From the NCBI RefSeq assembly GCF_000152745.1, contig NZ_CH672428.1:2870625-2934624 (forward strand): a stretch of 64,000 bases of DNA, given 5' to 3'. Positions 7,249 through 15,999 of this stretch are shown in pieces. Each line of letters begins with the position of its first letter. Within the stretch, counting starts at the first letter, position 1. The position numbers were made by a program, and so were the translations under genes. The DNA is from Oceanicaulis sp. HTCC2633. GTDB lineage: Bacteria > Pseudomonadota > Alphaproteobacteria > Caulobacterales > Maricaulaceae. The notes beneath the pieces are model-generated. The model ran no database searches and had not been told where the DNA came from. It saw only the letters and a program-made list of their open reading frames with translations.

Positions 7249-7812
7249 CTAAGCCGCCCGCTTGAAGAAGCGCACCATTGTGTCGCCCGCTTCCAGCGTG
7301 TCCAGAAGCTCCCAGCCTGTCGCACTGACCTCCACGCCCTTGCGCTCTTCCAGCACGGCGATGGCGTCGTCCTTCACCCACGCGCCCTCCACCAGGCGGG
7401 CGAGGGCGGTGTCGCCCAGCCCTTGCGCGTAGGGCGGATCGAGGAACACCAGATCAAAGGGCGTGCCCATATTGGCGGGCTTTGGGCCGAGATCGGTGGC
7501 GCTGCGCCGGTGCAGCTTGGTGCAGCCAAAGAGCTGCAGGCTGTCCACATTGGTGCGGATGGCGCCGCGGGCGGCGGGATCGGTCTCCACAAACAGGGCA
7601 AAGCTCGCGCCGCGGCTGATCGCTTCCAGGCCCAGAGCGCCCGAGCCGGCGAACAGATCCATCACGCGCAAGCCCTCAAGCTCCACGCCCCAGGCGGCGT
7701 GGGTGAGCTTGTTGAAGACGCTTTCGCGCACGCGGTCGGTGGTGGGCCGGGTCTTGTCGCCCTTGGGGGCGGTGATGGCGCGGCCCTTATGAGCGCCGGC
7801 GACGATCCGCAT
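7249..7812 (-). CDS. rsmD: 16S rRNA (guanine(966)-N2)-methyltransferase
   Basis: Methylates G966 of 16S rRNA. The 187-residue protein has the family N-terminus MRIVAGxxKGR, then PTTDRVRESVFN, the SAM-binding loop VMDLFAGSGALGLE and the catalytic DLVFLDPPY. I chose the ATG at 7812 because MRIVAG is the usual start; the open frame continues upstream but only as the shadow of the next gene. It overlaps the 3' end of the pseudouridine synthase gene by 26 bases, a common alphaproteobacterial pairing that implies co-translation. Confidence 0.93.
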   Translation of the reverse strand: MRIVAGAHKGRAITAPKGDKTRPTTDRVRESVFNKLTHAAWGVELEGLRVMDLFAGSGALGLEAISRGASFALFVETDPAARGAIRTNVDSLQLFGCTKLHRRSATDLGPKPANMGTPFDLVFLDPPYAQGLGDTALARLVEGAWVKDDAIAVLEERKGVEVSATGWELLDTLEAGDTMVRFFKRAA

Positions 7813-8851
7813 CTGATTTGCCTTTGGAAGCCTTGCCGCCCGAGCCCTTGGGGTCAGAGCGTTTGGAGGATTTGGGTTTCTCGTTGGCCTTGGGTTTGGC
7901 TTTCGCCCAGCCCTTGGCGGTTTTGGACTTGCCGCCCGCGGGCATGATGGAGTCCGCGTCGAGACCCGCCCTGGGCTTGCCGCCGGATTTCTGATGCGGA
8001 CGGTTCGCCTTGGGCTTGGCTTTCGCCGTGCCGGTGCGGGTGTCGGGCTTGGCGGTCTCGCCGGGCTTGAGCGGCAGGCCGTCGGTGTCGAGCGGGTAGA
8101 GCTTGCCCAGCTGGTCGCGCAGGACGCTGAGCTTGCTTTCAGAGATTTCCCCGCGCTTGAGCGAGCCGAGCTGGAAGGGGCCATAGGCGACCCGCATCAG
8201 CCGGTTCACGGTCAGACCGACGCTTTGCAGCACCTTCCTGACCTCGCGGTTCTTGCCTTCCTTGATGCCCACGGTCAGCCAGACATTCGCGCCGGTGCGG
8301 CGATCGACGGTGACTTCGACGGGGCCATAGACCACGCCGTCCACCACCGTGCCGTTTTCCAGCTCGGCCAGCGCCTTGTCGGACGCATTGCCATAGGCGC
8401 GCACGCGATAGCGGCGCGTCCAGCCGGTGGAGGGCAGTTCGAGCACCCTTGCCAGCTCGCCGTCATTGGTGAGCAGCAAGAGGCCCTCGGAATTGAGGTC
8501 GAGCCGCCCGACCGAGATCACCCGGCCCATATCCTGGGGCAGGGTCTGGAACACCGTGTCCCGGCCCTGAGGGTCGCTGTGCGTGGTCAGAAGGCCCACC
8601 GGCTTGTGGTAGCGCCAGACACGCGTCGGCGGGCGCTGGCCAATGCTCTCGCCGTCCACGCGCACATCATCGCCCGCCATGACCTTGAAGGCGGGGGTGC
8701 GCAGGATCTCGCCATTGACGCTGACCCGGCCCTTCTCGATCAGCCGTTCGGCCTCGCGCCGCGACGCAATCCCGGCATGGGCCAGAACCTTGGCGATGCG
8801 TTCTCCGCCCTCTTCTTCAGGCGTGTCGGGGGTAGACGGGGTGTCGGTCAA
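7787..8851 (-). CDS. rluB: 23S rRNA pseudouridine synthase, RsuA/RluB family, with basic tail
   Basis: Isomerises a uridine in rRNA. An S4 RNA-binding domain (about 18-65, RIAKVLAHAGIASRREAE) precedes the synthase domain with the catalytic GRLDLNSEGLLLLTNDG (Asp118) and GKNREVRKVL. After about residue 265 there is a 90-residue tail rich in Lys, Ala, Gly and Pro, probably disordered and RNA-binding. No ATG or GTG exists upstream of the S4 domain; a TTG at 8851 is the only sensible start. RluB is the likeliest member, but RluE/RsuA specificity cannot be excluded from sequence alone. It overlaps rsmD. Confidence 0.9.
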   Translation of the reverse strand: MTDTPSTPDTPEEEGGERIAKVLAHAGIASRREAERLIEKGRVSVNGEILRTPAFKVMAGDDVRVDGESIGQRPPTRVWRYHKPVGLLTTHSDPQGRDTVFQTLPQDMGRVISVGRLDLNSEGLLLLTNDGELARVLELPSTGWTRRYRVRAYGNASDKALAELENGTVVDGVVYGPVEVTVDRRTGANVWLTVGIKEGKNREVRKVLQSVGLTVNRLMRVAYGPFQLGSLKRGEISESKLSVLRDQLGKLYPLDTDGLPLKPGETAKPDTRTGTAKAKPKANRPHQKSGGKPRAGLDADSIMPAGGKSKTAKGWAKAKPKANEKPKSSKRSDPKGSGGKASKGKSDADRRRRS

Positions 8852-8889
8852 AACTTGCCAGCGCTCCAGGCCAGAGGTAAGGCCCGCTC

Positions 8890-9384
8890 ATGACGACGAT
8901 GAAACCGACGCCCGAGCAGGATCGTGAAACCGGCTTTATGCGGCGAGCACTGGGTCTTGCGCAAGCCGCCGCTGCCGCGGGCGAGACGCCCGTGGGCGCG
9001 GTCATTGTCGATCCGCAGACGGATAACATCATCGCCGAGGCGGGCAATGCCCCGATTTCAGACTGCGATCCCACCGGCCATGCCGAGATCCGCGCCCTGC
9101 GTCTCGCCGCGCAGAAACTCGGCAATTACCGTCTGACCGGGCTGGAACTCTATGTCACGCTCGAGCCCTGCGCTATGTGCGCGGGCGCGATCAGCCATGC
9201 CCGCATCGGCAAGGTGATCTATGGGGCATCCGACCCCAAGGGCGGGGCGGTCGATCATGGTCCGCAATTCTTTGCACAGCCCACCTGTCATTGGCGTCCC
9301 GAGGTTCAGGGCGGCGTGCTGGCCGATGAAGCCAGTGAGATGCTGAAAGCCTTCTTCCGAGCGCGGCGCAAGGCGAAGGGCTAG
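8890..9384 (+). CDS. tadA: tRNA-specific adenosine deaminase (TadA family)
   Basis: Predicted to deaminate A34 to inosine in the tRNA-Arg anticodon. The 164-residue protein has the zinc-deaminase motifs GHAEIRAL (His64, Glu66) and EPCAMCAGAI (Cys94, Cys97), and the TPVGAVIV and NYRLTGLELYVTLEPC context typical of TadA. It is divergent from the pseudouridine synthase, with 38 bases between the starts. It ends in a shared CTAG with the small convergent gene. A guanine or other nucleobase deaminase is the main alternative; the NYRL block favours TadA. Confidence 0.88.
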   Translation: MTTMKPTPEQDRETGFMRRALGLAQAAAAAGETPVGAVIVDPQTDNIIAEAGNAPISDCDPTGHAEIRALRLAAQKLGNYRLTGLELYVTLEPCAMCAGAISHARIGKVIYGASDPKGGAVDHGPQFFAQPTCHWRPEVQGGVLADEASEMLKAFFRARRKAKG

Positions 9385-9575
9385 GCCCAGCCAAACCACA
9401 TCATGAAGCCGCGCAGGGCGCCCAGCGGGGCGAGCACCAGGTCGAAGATCAGCCACAGCCATTTGACCATCATGGCGTCGCGGACCACGGCGGTGATCCA
9501 GCCTGCGAGCGCGACAACGCCCAGACAGCCGCTGCCGAAGCATCCCCCGCGTTCGCGGACCTGAATAATCATCAT
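9381..9575 (-). CDS. small membrane protein with a Cys/Gly N-terminus
   Basis: A 64-residue protein preceded by a good AGGAG site, which argues that it is translated. The N-terminus carries RGGCFGSGCLG, followed by two hydrophobic helices (about 17-31 and 36-58) separated by a charged VRDAM turn. This layout, two short helices with small residues between, resembles the YqaE/Pmp3 stress-membrane peptides, but I do not see enough identity to name it. Its stop overlaps the tadA stop. A second ATG at 9572 is an equally good start. Confidence 0.6.
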   Translation of the reverse strand: MMIIQVRERGGCFGSGCLGVVALAGWITAVVRDAMMVKWLWLIFDLVLAPLGALRGFMMWFGWA

Positions 9576-9636
9576 GATGTCTTGCTCCTGTCCCCCGACC
9601 GGCCTTCAGACCATGTCGGGACGGAGGGGGAGCGGG

Positions 9637-10311
9637 TCAAGGCTTGGACTTGGGCGGCGTGGCCTGACCGGCCTCTTCCTGCTGCATGTCGAAGGCCTCC
9701 ACTGTGGCGTAGATCTCGTCCATGGCGATGAAGGCATAGGGCTCTCTGTCATCGCATTGATGGCCGGGCGCGAAGGTGTCCGCCAGGATGCGGGCGGCGT
9801 TGTTGGCGTCGCTGATGGTGCTGGCGTCCACCACATAGAGCGGGCAGGCGACGGTCTGGTAATCGTCCGGGGTGAGCGCCGTGATCAGCAGAAGGTCCTG
9901 GCGCTGCATGGGGGGCTCGCCTGCGGGCTCCTCCGTTTCGTTGGGGTCCGCATCCATGTTCGGCCCCTCGCTGATATAGCGATGGATGGTGGCGTAGACG
10001 CCCTCGGCATCCATGCGCCATTCGATCGTATTGTGGAAATTGCCGAACAGAAGCTGGGCCGGCGGACGATAGAAATCGGTGCGCTCGCTGCCGTTGAAGG
10101 CGTAGGAAATCCCGCTGCCATGCTCGCTGGCGCGGAAGAACACGCTCCAGTTTTCATAGCCGGGGCAGGCGCTTTCCCAGACCGGCTCGCCTTCGAGCTG
10201 ATAGCTGGGGCAGGCGTCGATCTGCACGTAGGCGCTGGACGGCTCGCTCTGGGCGAGGGCGGAGGTGGAGTAAGCGCCGAGTGCGGCAAGCGCCAGAGCC
10301 GTGCGAAGCAT
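9637..10311 (-). CDS. secreted protein of unknown function
   Basis: A 224-residue protein with a clear Sec signal peptide (MLRTALALAALGAYSTSALA, cut after ALA at 20). The mature part has four Cys residues (ACPS, SACPG, VACPL, HQCDD) that could form two disulphides in the periplasm, and an acidic Asn/Glu/Pro-rich segment in the middle. I recognise no domain. The ATG at 10311 follows an AGGGGAC site; upstream extension would lose the signal peptide. It is about 50 bases from the acetyltransferase gene and probably read separately or at the end of that operon. Confidence 0.7.
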   Translation of the reverse strand: MLRTALALAALGAYSTSALAQSEPSSAYVQIDACPSYQLEGEPVWESACPGYENWSVFFRASEHGSGISYAFNGSERTDFYRPPAQLLFGNFHNTIEWRMDAEGVYATIHRYISEGPNMDADPNETEEPAGEPPMQRQDLLLITALTPDDYQTVACPLYVVDASTISDANNAARILADTFAPGHQCDDREPYAFIAMDEIYATVEAFDMQQEEAGQATPPKSKP

Positions 10312-10363
10312 GATGTCGTCCCCTGTAAACTGCCCGCTCATACTCGCCTGTTGGGGCGGAAAC

Positions 10364-10945
10364 TCAAGCGCCTGCGAGCCGCAGGTCGAGCCCGGCCTGA
10401 ACGCCCGGCCATTCTTCAGGCAGGATGGAGAAGAAGACAGTATCCCGCCGATCCCCGCGCCAGGTGCGGGTATGACTGCGCAGCGCGCCTTCCCGGATCG
10501 CGCCCAGCTTGAGCATGGCGGCCTGGCTGCGCTCATTGAGGTGATGGGTCTTGAGCTCCACCCGTTCCGCGCCGCCGGAGAAGGCCTGATCGAGCAACAG
10601 CGCCTTGCAGGCCGGGTTGGTGACCCCGCCACGCCAGGCCGCGCCATACCAGGTCCAGCCGATTTCCACGCGCTGATTGTCGCGGTCTATCTGCAGGAAG
10701 GCGGTGTGGCCGGCATAGGAGCCCGTCGCCCTGGACCAGACCGCATGGCTGATCTGGGTCCGGCTCTCCTGACCCTTCAGCATCATGTCGAACCAGGGAT
10801 CAAACCAGACGCCGTCGCCGCGTTTGGTGGTCAGCGCCCAGATCTCTTCATCCTGTGCCAGCGGGCGCAACGCCTCGCGATGGCTTTCCTTGAGCGGTTC
10901 AAGGCGCACATGAGCGTTCTCAAGCAGTTCAGGCTCAAGCAGCAT
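10364..10945 (-). CDS. GNAT acetyltransferase, RimJ/RimL-like
   Basis: A 193-residue protein with the layout of RimJ/RimL-type N-acetyltransferases: NAHVRLEPLKESHREAL at the start, IGWTWYGAAWRGGVTNPACKALLLDQAF as the acetyl-CoA binding region, and VELKTHHLNERSQAAMLKLGAIREGALRSH near the end, the usual N-x-x-S-x-x-x-x-x-K-LGF/A-x-x-EG pattern. The substrate could be a protein N-terminus or a small amine. The ATG at 10945 was preferred over 10963. It overlaps the preceding acetyltransferase gene by 11 bases, so the two are translated as a pair. Confidence 0.85.
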   Translation of the reverse strand: MLLEPELLENAHVRLEPLKESHREALRPLAQDEEIWALTTKRGDGVWFDPWFDMMLKGQESRTQISHAVWSRATGSYAGHTAFLQIDRDNQRVEIGWTWYGAAWRGGVTNPACKALLLDQAFSGGAERVELKTHHLNERSQAAMLKLGAIREGALRSHTRTWRGDRRDTVFFSILPEEWPGVQAGLDLRLAGA

Positions 10946-11417
10946 TGTCCGCCTCCAGGTCAAGCGTCATGAAGACATTGAAGTCACTCGCCTGATAGCC
11001 GCCAAAGGGCGGGCATTCAGAAAAGCCCAGCCGGGCGTAGAGGGCCAGCGCCGCCTCGAACCCGGCTGTATTGCCGGTTTCCAGCCAGAGCGAGCGATAG
11101 CCGCGGCTGCGCGCTTCATCGATCAGATGCGCCATCAGGGCCCGCCCGGCCCCCTTGCCGCGTGCGGCCTCGGCCACATGCATGGACTTGACCTCGCCAG
11201 AGCGGTCATCGAGCGCCTTCAGGGCGACAACGCCCAGCAGGGTCTCGCCGTCACGCGCGCTCCAGAAGGTGATGTCGGGCGTCTTCAGGCCCGCCACGTC
11301 GAGAAAATGACAGGTGTCGGGCGGGGATTCTTCGAGCGCGAAGGCGGCGTGAACTTCAAGAAGCGCGGTTATGTCATCGCGGGCGGGGTCGTCCGGTGCA
11401 ATCAGAATGGAGGACAT
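10935..11417 (-). CDS. GNAT family N-acetyltransferase
   Basis: A 160-residue acetyltransferase. The acetyl-CoA loop is AEAARGKGAGRALMAHLIDEARSRG, with VKSMHVA just before it, and the C-terminal LWLETGNTAGFEAALALYARLGF is the family's motif B. The arrangement is that of PsiE/YsnE-type small-molecule acetyltransferases. The ATG at 11417 gives the normal N-terminus MSSILIAPDD; longer starts add a stretch without conservation. The substrate is unknown. It leads a two-gene unit with the overlapping GNAT gene downstream. Confidence 0.85.
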   Translation of the reverse strand: MSSILIAPDDPARDDITALLEVHAAFALEESPPDTCHFLDVAGLKTPDITFWSARDGETLLGVVALKALDDRSGEVKSMHVAEAARGKGAGRALMAHLIDEARSRGYRSLWLETGNTAGFEAALALYARLGFSECPPFGGYQASDFNVFMTLDLEADNAA

Positions 11418-11594
11418 GACGGGGCCTTTCACCCTTGAAATTGCTGCACATGCTAGCACGACACTCCGCAGGCGCCATTGTGACGCAGGGTTTTAAGGCT
11501 GGATTTCTGCGCCGACATGTCCATAATTAGATAAGCTCTTAAGAACTGATCGTCGGTCCCGCTCCGGATCGTCGCCAAGGGGAGGCCTGTCGCC

Positions 11595-12809
11595 ATGAAT
11601 TTTGAATACTCCGACCTGTGCAAAGACTATCTGGCGCGCGTCCGCGCCTTCATGGACGAACACATCTATCCCAACGAGCCGGTGTATGCCGCCCAGATGG
11701 CGGCGTTCGGAACCGATCGCTGGCAGGTCCCCGCCATCATCGAGGACTTGAAGGCAAAGGCCAAGAGCGCGGGTCTGTGGAATCTCTTCCTGCCTGACAG
11801 TGACGAGGGCGCGGGCCTGTCCAATTCCGATTACGCGCCGCTGGCCGAGGAAATGGGCCGGGTGCCGTGGGCCAGCGAGGTGTTCAACTGCGCCGCGCCG
11901 GACACCGGAAACATGGAAGTCTTCGTGCGCTACGGCACTGAAGAGCATAAGCAGAAATGGCTCAAACCGCTGCTGGCGGGCGACATCCGCTCGGCCTTCC
12001 TGATGACTGAACCGGCCGTGGCCAGCGCCGACGCCACCAATATCGAATGCCGGATCGAGCGCGATGGCGACGAATACGTCATCAACGGCCGCAAATGGTG
12101 GAGCTCGGGCGCCGGTGATCCGCGCTGCAAGGTCTTCATCGTCATGGGCAAGACCAATCCGGACGCCGATGTGCACTCCCAGCAGTCCATGGTCGTGGTC
12201 CCCGCCGACGCCAAGGGCATCACCATCGAGCGCTTCCTGCCGGTTTTCGGCTATGACGACGCGCCGCACGGCCATATGGAGATCAAGCTCGAGAATGTGC
12301 GCGTGCCCGCTTCCGCCATCCTTCTGGGCGAGGGCCGGGGCTTCGAGATCGCTCAGGGCCGGCTTGGCCCGGGCCGCATCCACCACTGCATGCGCACGAT
12401 TGGCGCCGCCGAGCGGGCGCTGGAGCTGATGGTCAAGCGCCTGATGAGCCGGGAAGCCTTCGGCAAGCCGATCATCAAGCATTCTGTGTGGGAAGGCCGC
12501 ATCGCCACCGCCCGCATCGAGATCGAGCAATGTCGTCTTCTGACGCTGAAGGCGGCGTGGATGATGGACACGGTGGGCAACAAGGTCGCCCGCGGCGAGA
12601 TCGCCATGATCAAGGTGGCTGCGCCGCGCATGGCGCTGAAGGTGATCGACGACGCCATCCAGGCCCATGGCGGCTGCGGCGTCAGCAATGACACCCCGCT
12701 GGCCTATTCCTATGCCGGCATCCGCACCCTGCGCATGGCGGACGGCCCGGACGAGGTGCACGAACGCACGATCTCCCGGCTCGAAGCCAAGAAATGGCTC
12801 AACGGCTGA
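11595..12809 (+). CDS. acyl-CoA dehydrogenase, ACAD10/11-like
   Basis: A 404-residue flavoprotein of the acyl-CoA dehydrogenase family. FAD/substrate blocks are visible: [66 protein letters not shown] and [33 protein letters not shown]. The TEP-ASSDATNI and RIHHCMR blocks are those of the C-terminal half of ACAD11 and its bacterial relatives rather than of straight-chain fatty acyl enzymes. A strong GGGGAGG site precedes the ATG. The matching phosphotransferase half lies 550 bases downstream on the other strand, which suggests the two act together on 4-hydroxyacyl-CoA. Confidence 0.9.
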   Translation: MNFEYSDLCKDYLARVRAFMDEHIYPNEPVYAAQMAAFGTDRWQVPAIIEDLKAKAKSAGLWNLFLPDSDEGAGLSNSDYAPLAEEMGRVPWASEVFNCAAPDTGNMEVFVRYGTEEHKQKWLKPLLAGDIRSAFLMTEPAVASADATNIECRIERDGDEYVINGRKWWSSGAGDPRCKVFIVMGKTNPDADVHSQQSMVVVPADAKGITIERFLPVFGYDDAPHGHMEIKLENVRVPASAILLGEGRGFEIAQGRLGPGRIHHCMRTIGAAERALELMVKRLMSREAFGKPIIKHSVWEGRIATARIEIEQCRLLTLKAAWMMDTVGNKVARGEIAMIKVAAPRMALKVIDDAIQAHGGCGVSNDTPLAYSYAGIRTLRMADGPDEVHERTISRLEAKKWLNG

Positions 12810-12827
12810 GCCCCCTCTGAGACGCCT

Positions 12828-12854
12828 GAAGCCCCGGTCCTCGACCGGGGCTTC
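12828..12854 (+). terminator. terminator after the acyl-CoA dehydrogenase gene
   Basis: A perfect 12-bp hairpin, GAAGCCCCGGTC and GACCGGGGCTTC around a 3-base loop, 18 bases after the stop and followed by CTGTTT. Confidence 0.8.
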
Positions 12855-12933
12855 CTGTTTCTGACGATATGACTGCACATAAAGTGATCTGGATCGCGCA
12901 TGCTCGCGTAAAGGCGATCAAGCAATCCGTGAG

Positions 12934-13362
12934 ATGACAATGTTCGACTATCCTGCGCCCTGGATCATCGCCGGCCTGGCCGCCCTTTTGGGCTTCGGCA
13001 TGGGCTTCGCCGCCCTGGTGACGCCGCGCTGGGCGCAAAGCGTTGTGCGTCTGGCGCCCGACCCCCGCTGGAAGGGCGGCTGGGCGGAGTTCCGCGCCAG
13101 CTTTGGCGGCGCGCTGTGCCTGCTGCATGGCGCGGTGCTGCTGACCCTGGTCATGAGCTTCCAGGCGGGCGCCGGCGCGGTGATGGGATCGAGCTTCGCC
13201 GCCAGCCTGTACTGGCTGGGCATGGTGATCGGTCGCGGACTCTCCATGCTGGCGGACGCCGAGCAGGAGACGCGCACGAGCTATAACCTGATGGGTCTGG
13301 GCTTCGAGCTGGTCATGGCGGGCGCGCTGGGCGCGCCCTTCCTGAGCCATCTGGGCGGCTAG
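12934..13362 (+). CDS. four-helix membrane protein of unknown function
   Basis: A 142-residue inner-membrane protein with about four hydrophobic helices (roughly 10-30, 52-72, 78-98 and 116-136). Features include TPRWAQSVVRLAPDPRWKGGWAEFRASFGGALCLLHGAVLL, whose pattern, a conserved R-x-S-F-G-G before helix 2, resembles DUF4345-type membrane proteins. I cannot assign a function. Its stop overlaps the stop of the convergent phosphotransferase gene in a shared CTAG. ATGs at 12934 and 12940 are equally likely. Confidence 0.7.
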   Translation: MTMFDYPAPWIIAGLAALLGFGMGFAALVTPRWAQSVVRLAPDPRWKGGWAEFRASFGGALCLLHGAVLLTLVMSFQAGAGAVMGSSFAASLYWLGMVIGRGLSMLADAEQETRTSYNLMGLGFELVMAGALGAPFLSHLGG

Positions 13363-14417
13363 GCCCCTTCGGCAATGCTCCAGGCGTATTCGGCCATCGG
13401 CTTGACCAGAGCGCCCATTTCCTTGGCCTTTTCATTCGACGCATTGCCCTGCAGCGAGCGGGCATAGACGCCCTGAACGATGCTGGTCAGGCGGAAGATG
13501 TTGTAGGCGAAGTAGAAATCGAGCTTCGGGATGCCGTTGCGGCCCGTGCGCTCGCAATAGGCCTTCACGTATTCCTCTTCGGTGGGAATGCCCATCGCCT
13601 TGAGATCCTGACCGAGGAAACCGTTGCGGATGTCCTTGGGCGTGCGCCATTGCATCAGCTGATAGGTGAAGTCCGCCAGCGGATCGCCCAGCGTGGACAG
13701 CTCCCAGTCGAGCACCGCGATGACCCTGGGCTCGGTGGGGTGGAAGATCATGTTGTCCAGACGATAATCGCCATGCACCACGCTCGTCCGCTCCTGCGCC
13801 GGGGCGTGTTCAGGCAGCCATTCGATCAGCTTGTCCATCGCCGCGACCGTCTCGGTTTCCGCCGCCTTGTACTGCTTGGACCAGCGGCCGATGGAGCGCT
13901 CGAAATAATTGCCCGGCTTGCCGTAATCGCCAAGGCCCGCCGCCTCATGGTCGATGGAGTGCAATTGGGCGAGGGTGGCGTTGGACGCGTCATAGATCGC
14001 GCCGCGCTGATCGGGGCTGAGATCGGGCAGATACGGGTCCCAGAAGATCCGGCCTGCAACGAAATCCATGATGTAGAAGGCCGTGCCGATGACGCTGTCA
14101 TCCTCGCACAGGCCGAACATGTGCGGCGCGGGGAAGCCCTGTTCGCCAAGCGCCTTCATCACCCGGTATTCGCGATCCACCGCGTGCGCGGACGGCAGCA
14201 GCTTTCCCGGCGGCTTGCGGCGCAGCACGTATTGCGCCCCCGGGGTGGAGAGCTTGTAGGTGGGGTTCGATTGCCCGCCCTTGAACTGCTCGACCGTCAG
14301 CGGTCCCTTGAAGCCTTCCACATGCTCGGCCATCCAGCGCTCGAGCGCAGACTGGTCAAACTTCAGCGCGTCAGCGACCGGCTTGGTGCCGGAGAAGGTC
14401 TCGTCAAGTTGGGACAT
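13359..14417 (-). CDS. phosphotransferase family protein, ACAD11 N-terminal-like (4-hydroxyacyl-CoA kinase candidate)
   Basis: A 352-residue protein-kinase-fold enzyme of the aminoglycoside phosphotransferase type. The ATP and catalytic blocks are QFKGGQSNPTYKLST, YVLRRKPPGKLLPSAHAVDREYRV, VVHGDYRLDNMIFHP (catalytic HGDxxxxN) and AVLDWELSTLGDPLADF (metal DW). RRKPPGxLLPSAHAVDREYRV is the hallmark of the ACAD10/11 kinase half and of LvaA from the levulinate pathway, which phosphorylate 4-hydroxyacyl-CoA so that it can be isomerised for beta-oxidation. That role here is inferred from family and from the ACAD11-like dehydrogenase nearby. Confidence 0.88.
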   Translation of the reverse strand: MSQLDETFSGTKPVADALKFDQSALERWMAEHVEGFKGPLTVEQFKGGQSNPTYKLSTPGAQYVLRRKPPGKLLPSAHAVDREYRVMKALGEQGFPAPHMFGLCEDDSVIGTAFYIMDFVAGRIFWDPYLPDLSPDQRGAIYDASNATLAQLHSIDHEAAGLGDYGKPGNYFERSIGRWSKQYKAAETETVAAMDKLIEWLPEHAPAQERTSVVHGDYRLDNMIFHPTEPRVIAVLDWELSTLGDPLADFTYQLMQWRTPKDIRNGFLGQDLKAMGIPTEEEYVKAYCERTGRNGIPKLDFYFAYNIFRLTSIVQGVYARSLQGNASNEKAKEMGALVKPMAEYAWSIAEGA

Positions 14418-14552
14418 GGGTCGGGGTCACTCTTGCTTGTCTAAGTGGAAATCCCGGACGGTCCTCTAGACCGGTCCGGGACCTCTATGCCGGTTTTGCA
14501 CCAAAGCCTTGATAGCCCCGGATCCGCGCCCTGCGCCGTCCGGGGCCAGGCC

Positions 14553-15848
14553 TTACTCTTCGTTCTTGTGCACCACGCCGCGGGCCATGACGAAGTCGAT
14601 GTCCATCAGCTCTTCGATGTTCTCGAGCGGATCGCCATTGGTCGCCACGATGTCGGCGGAGAAGCCCGGCGCGATGCGGCCGATCTCGTCCTCCAGCTGC
14701 ACATGGCGCGCGCCCACGGTGGTGGCGGTGGCCAGCGCTTCCATCTCGGTCATGCCCGCCATGGTGTAGAGCAGGAATTCGCGCGCATTGTCGCCATGGG
14801 CGGAGACGCCCGAATCGGTGCCGAAGGCGATGGTGACGCCGCCCTCATGGGCGCGGCGAACCATTTCCAGCATCAGCGGGCCGACGACGCGGGCCTTGGC
14901 GGCCTGGAAGGGCGTCATCCAGCCGGCATCGGCCTGGTTGGCCACCCATTCGCCGGCCATGACGGTGGGCACGAGGACTGCGTCATTGTCACGGAACAGA
15001 CGGATCGATTCGCGATCGAGATAGGTGCCGTGCTCGATGGAATCCCCGCCGGCGCGCAGGAAGGCGTTGATGCCCGTCACGCCATGGGCGTGGGCGGTCA
15101 CCTTGCGGCCCATCATGTGCGCGGCGCCGACAATGGCGTCCAGCTCTTCCTGGAAGAATTGCTGCTCGACGCCTGCGCCAGTGGAGGACAGCACCCCGCC
15201 GGTGGCGGTGATCTTGATGACGTCCGCGCCTTCCTGCACCAGCTGGCGCACGGCGCGGGCGCAATCATCCGCCCCGTTGCACGCATAGGGGCTGCCATTG
15301 GCGCGCATCACCTCGACGCTCCAGCCATTGATGTCGGCATGGCCGCCCGTGGGGGTCACGGCGCCGCCGGCGATGCGCATGCGCGGACCGGGGAATTCGC
15401 CCGCCTCCACGCCGGCGCGCAGGGCGCGCACGGCTTCCATATTGCCGCCCACATCCTGCACGGTGGTGAAGCCCGCCATCAGCGTCCGGCGGCTGTAGAG
15501 AACGCCGTGAATGGCGTCGTCCGCGCTGCTGTCGGTAAAGGTCGACAGACGGCTTCCCGCGCCCTGCTGGCTGGTGATGTGCACATGGGCGTCGATGAAG
15601 CCCGGCATCACCCAGGCGCCCGTCAGATCGACGATCTCGGCGCCGTCCGGCGTGACATAGCCGTTCTCGATGGCTTCGATCTCGTCGCCCCGGACCAGAA
15701 TGGACACCTGGTCGCGGACGCGCTCCTCGCCGGGCGCGGCGATCAGATGGCCGGCATGAATGACGGTAAGCGGTTCAGCCTCTTGCGCCAGAGCGGCGGC
15801 GGGCCAGACGGCGGCGAGCGCGCCAAGCGCGGCGATAGTGCGGATCAT
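14553..15848 (-). CDS. secreted metal-dependent amidohydrolase (dipeptidase/prolidase-like)
   Basis: A 431-residue enzyme with a signal peptide (cut after about residue 21, ALA-Q). Metal ligands of the binuclear amidohydrolase site can be read: DAHVH (His88, His90), the carboxylated lysine in DVIKITATGG (Lys212), TAHAHG (His253/255), SIEHG (His273) and GTDSG (Asp345). This set matches the imidazolonepropionase-like group that includes the Caulobacter Xaa-Arg/Lys dipeptidases, so peptide cleavage in the periplasm is likely. Start at 15848 follows a strong GGGGAGAG site. It is downstream of DUF3035/lspA on the same strand, about 150 bases away. Confidence 0.88.
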   Translation of the reverse strand: MIRTIAALGALAAVWPAAALAQEAEPLTVIHAGHLIAAPGEERVRDQVSILVRGDEIEAIENGYVTPDGAEIVDLTGAWVMPGFIDAHVHITSQQGAGSRLSTFTDSSADDAIHGVLYSRRTLMAGFTTVQDVGGNMEAVRALRAGVEAGEFPGPRMRIAGGAVTPTGGHADINGWSVEVMRANGSPYACNGADDCARAVRQLVQEGADVIKITATGGVLSSTGAGVEQQFFQEELDAIVGAAHMMGRKVTAHAHGVTGINAFLRAGGDSIEHGTYLDRESIRLFRDNDAVLVPTVMAGEWVANQADAGWMTPFQAAKARVVGPLMLEMVRRAHEGGVTIAFGTDSGVSAHGDNAREFLLYTMAGMTEMEALATATTVGARHVQLEDEIGRIAPGFSADIVATNGDPLENIEELMDIDFVMARGVVHKNEE

Positions 15849-15952
15849 GTCTCTCTCCCCTTTGCTCTTCAGAGCTTAACCGCAAAAGTGTCCGGCTCCG
15901 GGGCGAGTGTCAAACCTCAAACAACATCAAATGCGACCGCGACAATGCAAAT

Positions 15953-15974
15953 CGCCCGGCGCGAGGGCCGGGCG
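15953..15974. terminator. hairpin downstream of the DUF3035 gene
   Basis: CGCCCGGC and GCCGGGCG arms with a 6-base loop, 26 bases after the DUF3035 stop. On the plus strand TTTCGTT follows and on the minus strand ATTTGCATT, so it is a plausible weak terminator for the minus-strand gene. Confidence 0.55.
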
Positions 15975-15999
15975 TTTCGTTAAAAACAGTCCTGTCGGC

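Noticed and set aside
14445..15983. 512-codon plus-strand frame opposite the amidohydrolase
   Set aside because: Rich in His/Gly/Ala/Asp as typical for antisense frames in high-GC DNA; the minus frame has all metal ligands and a signal peptide.
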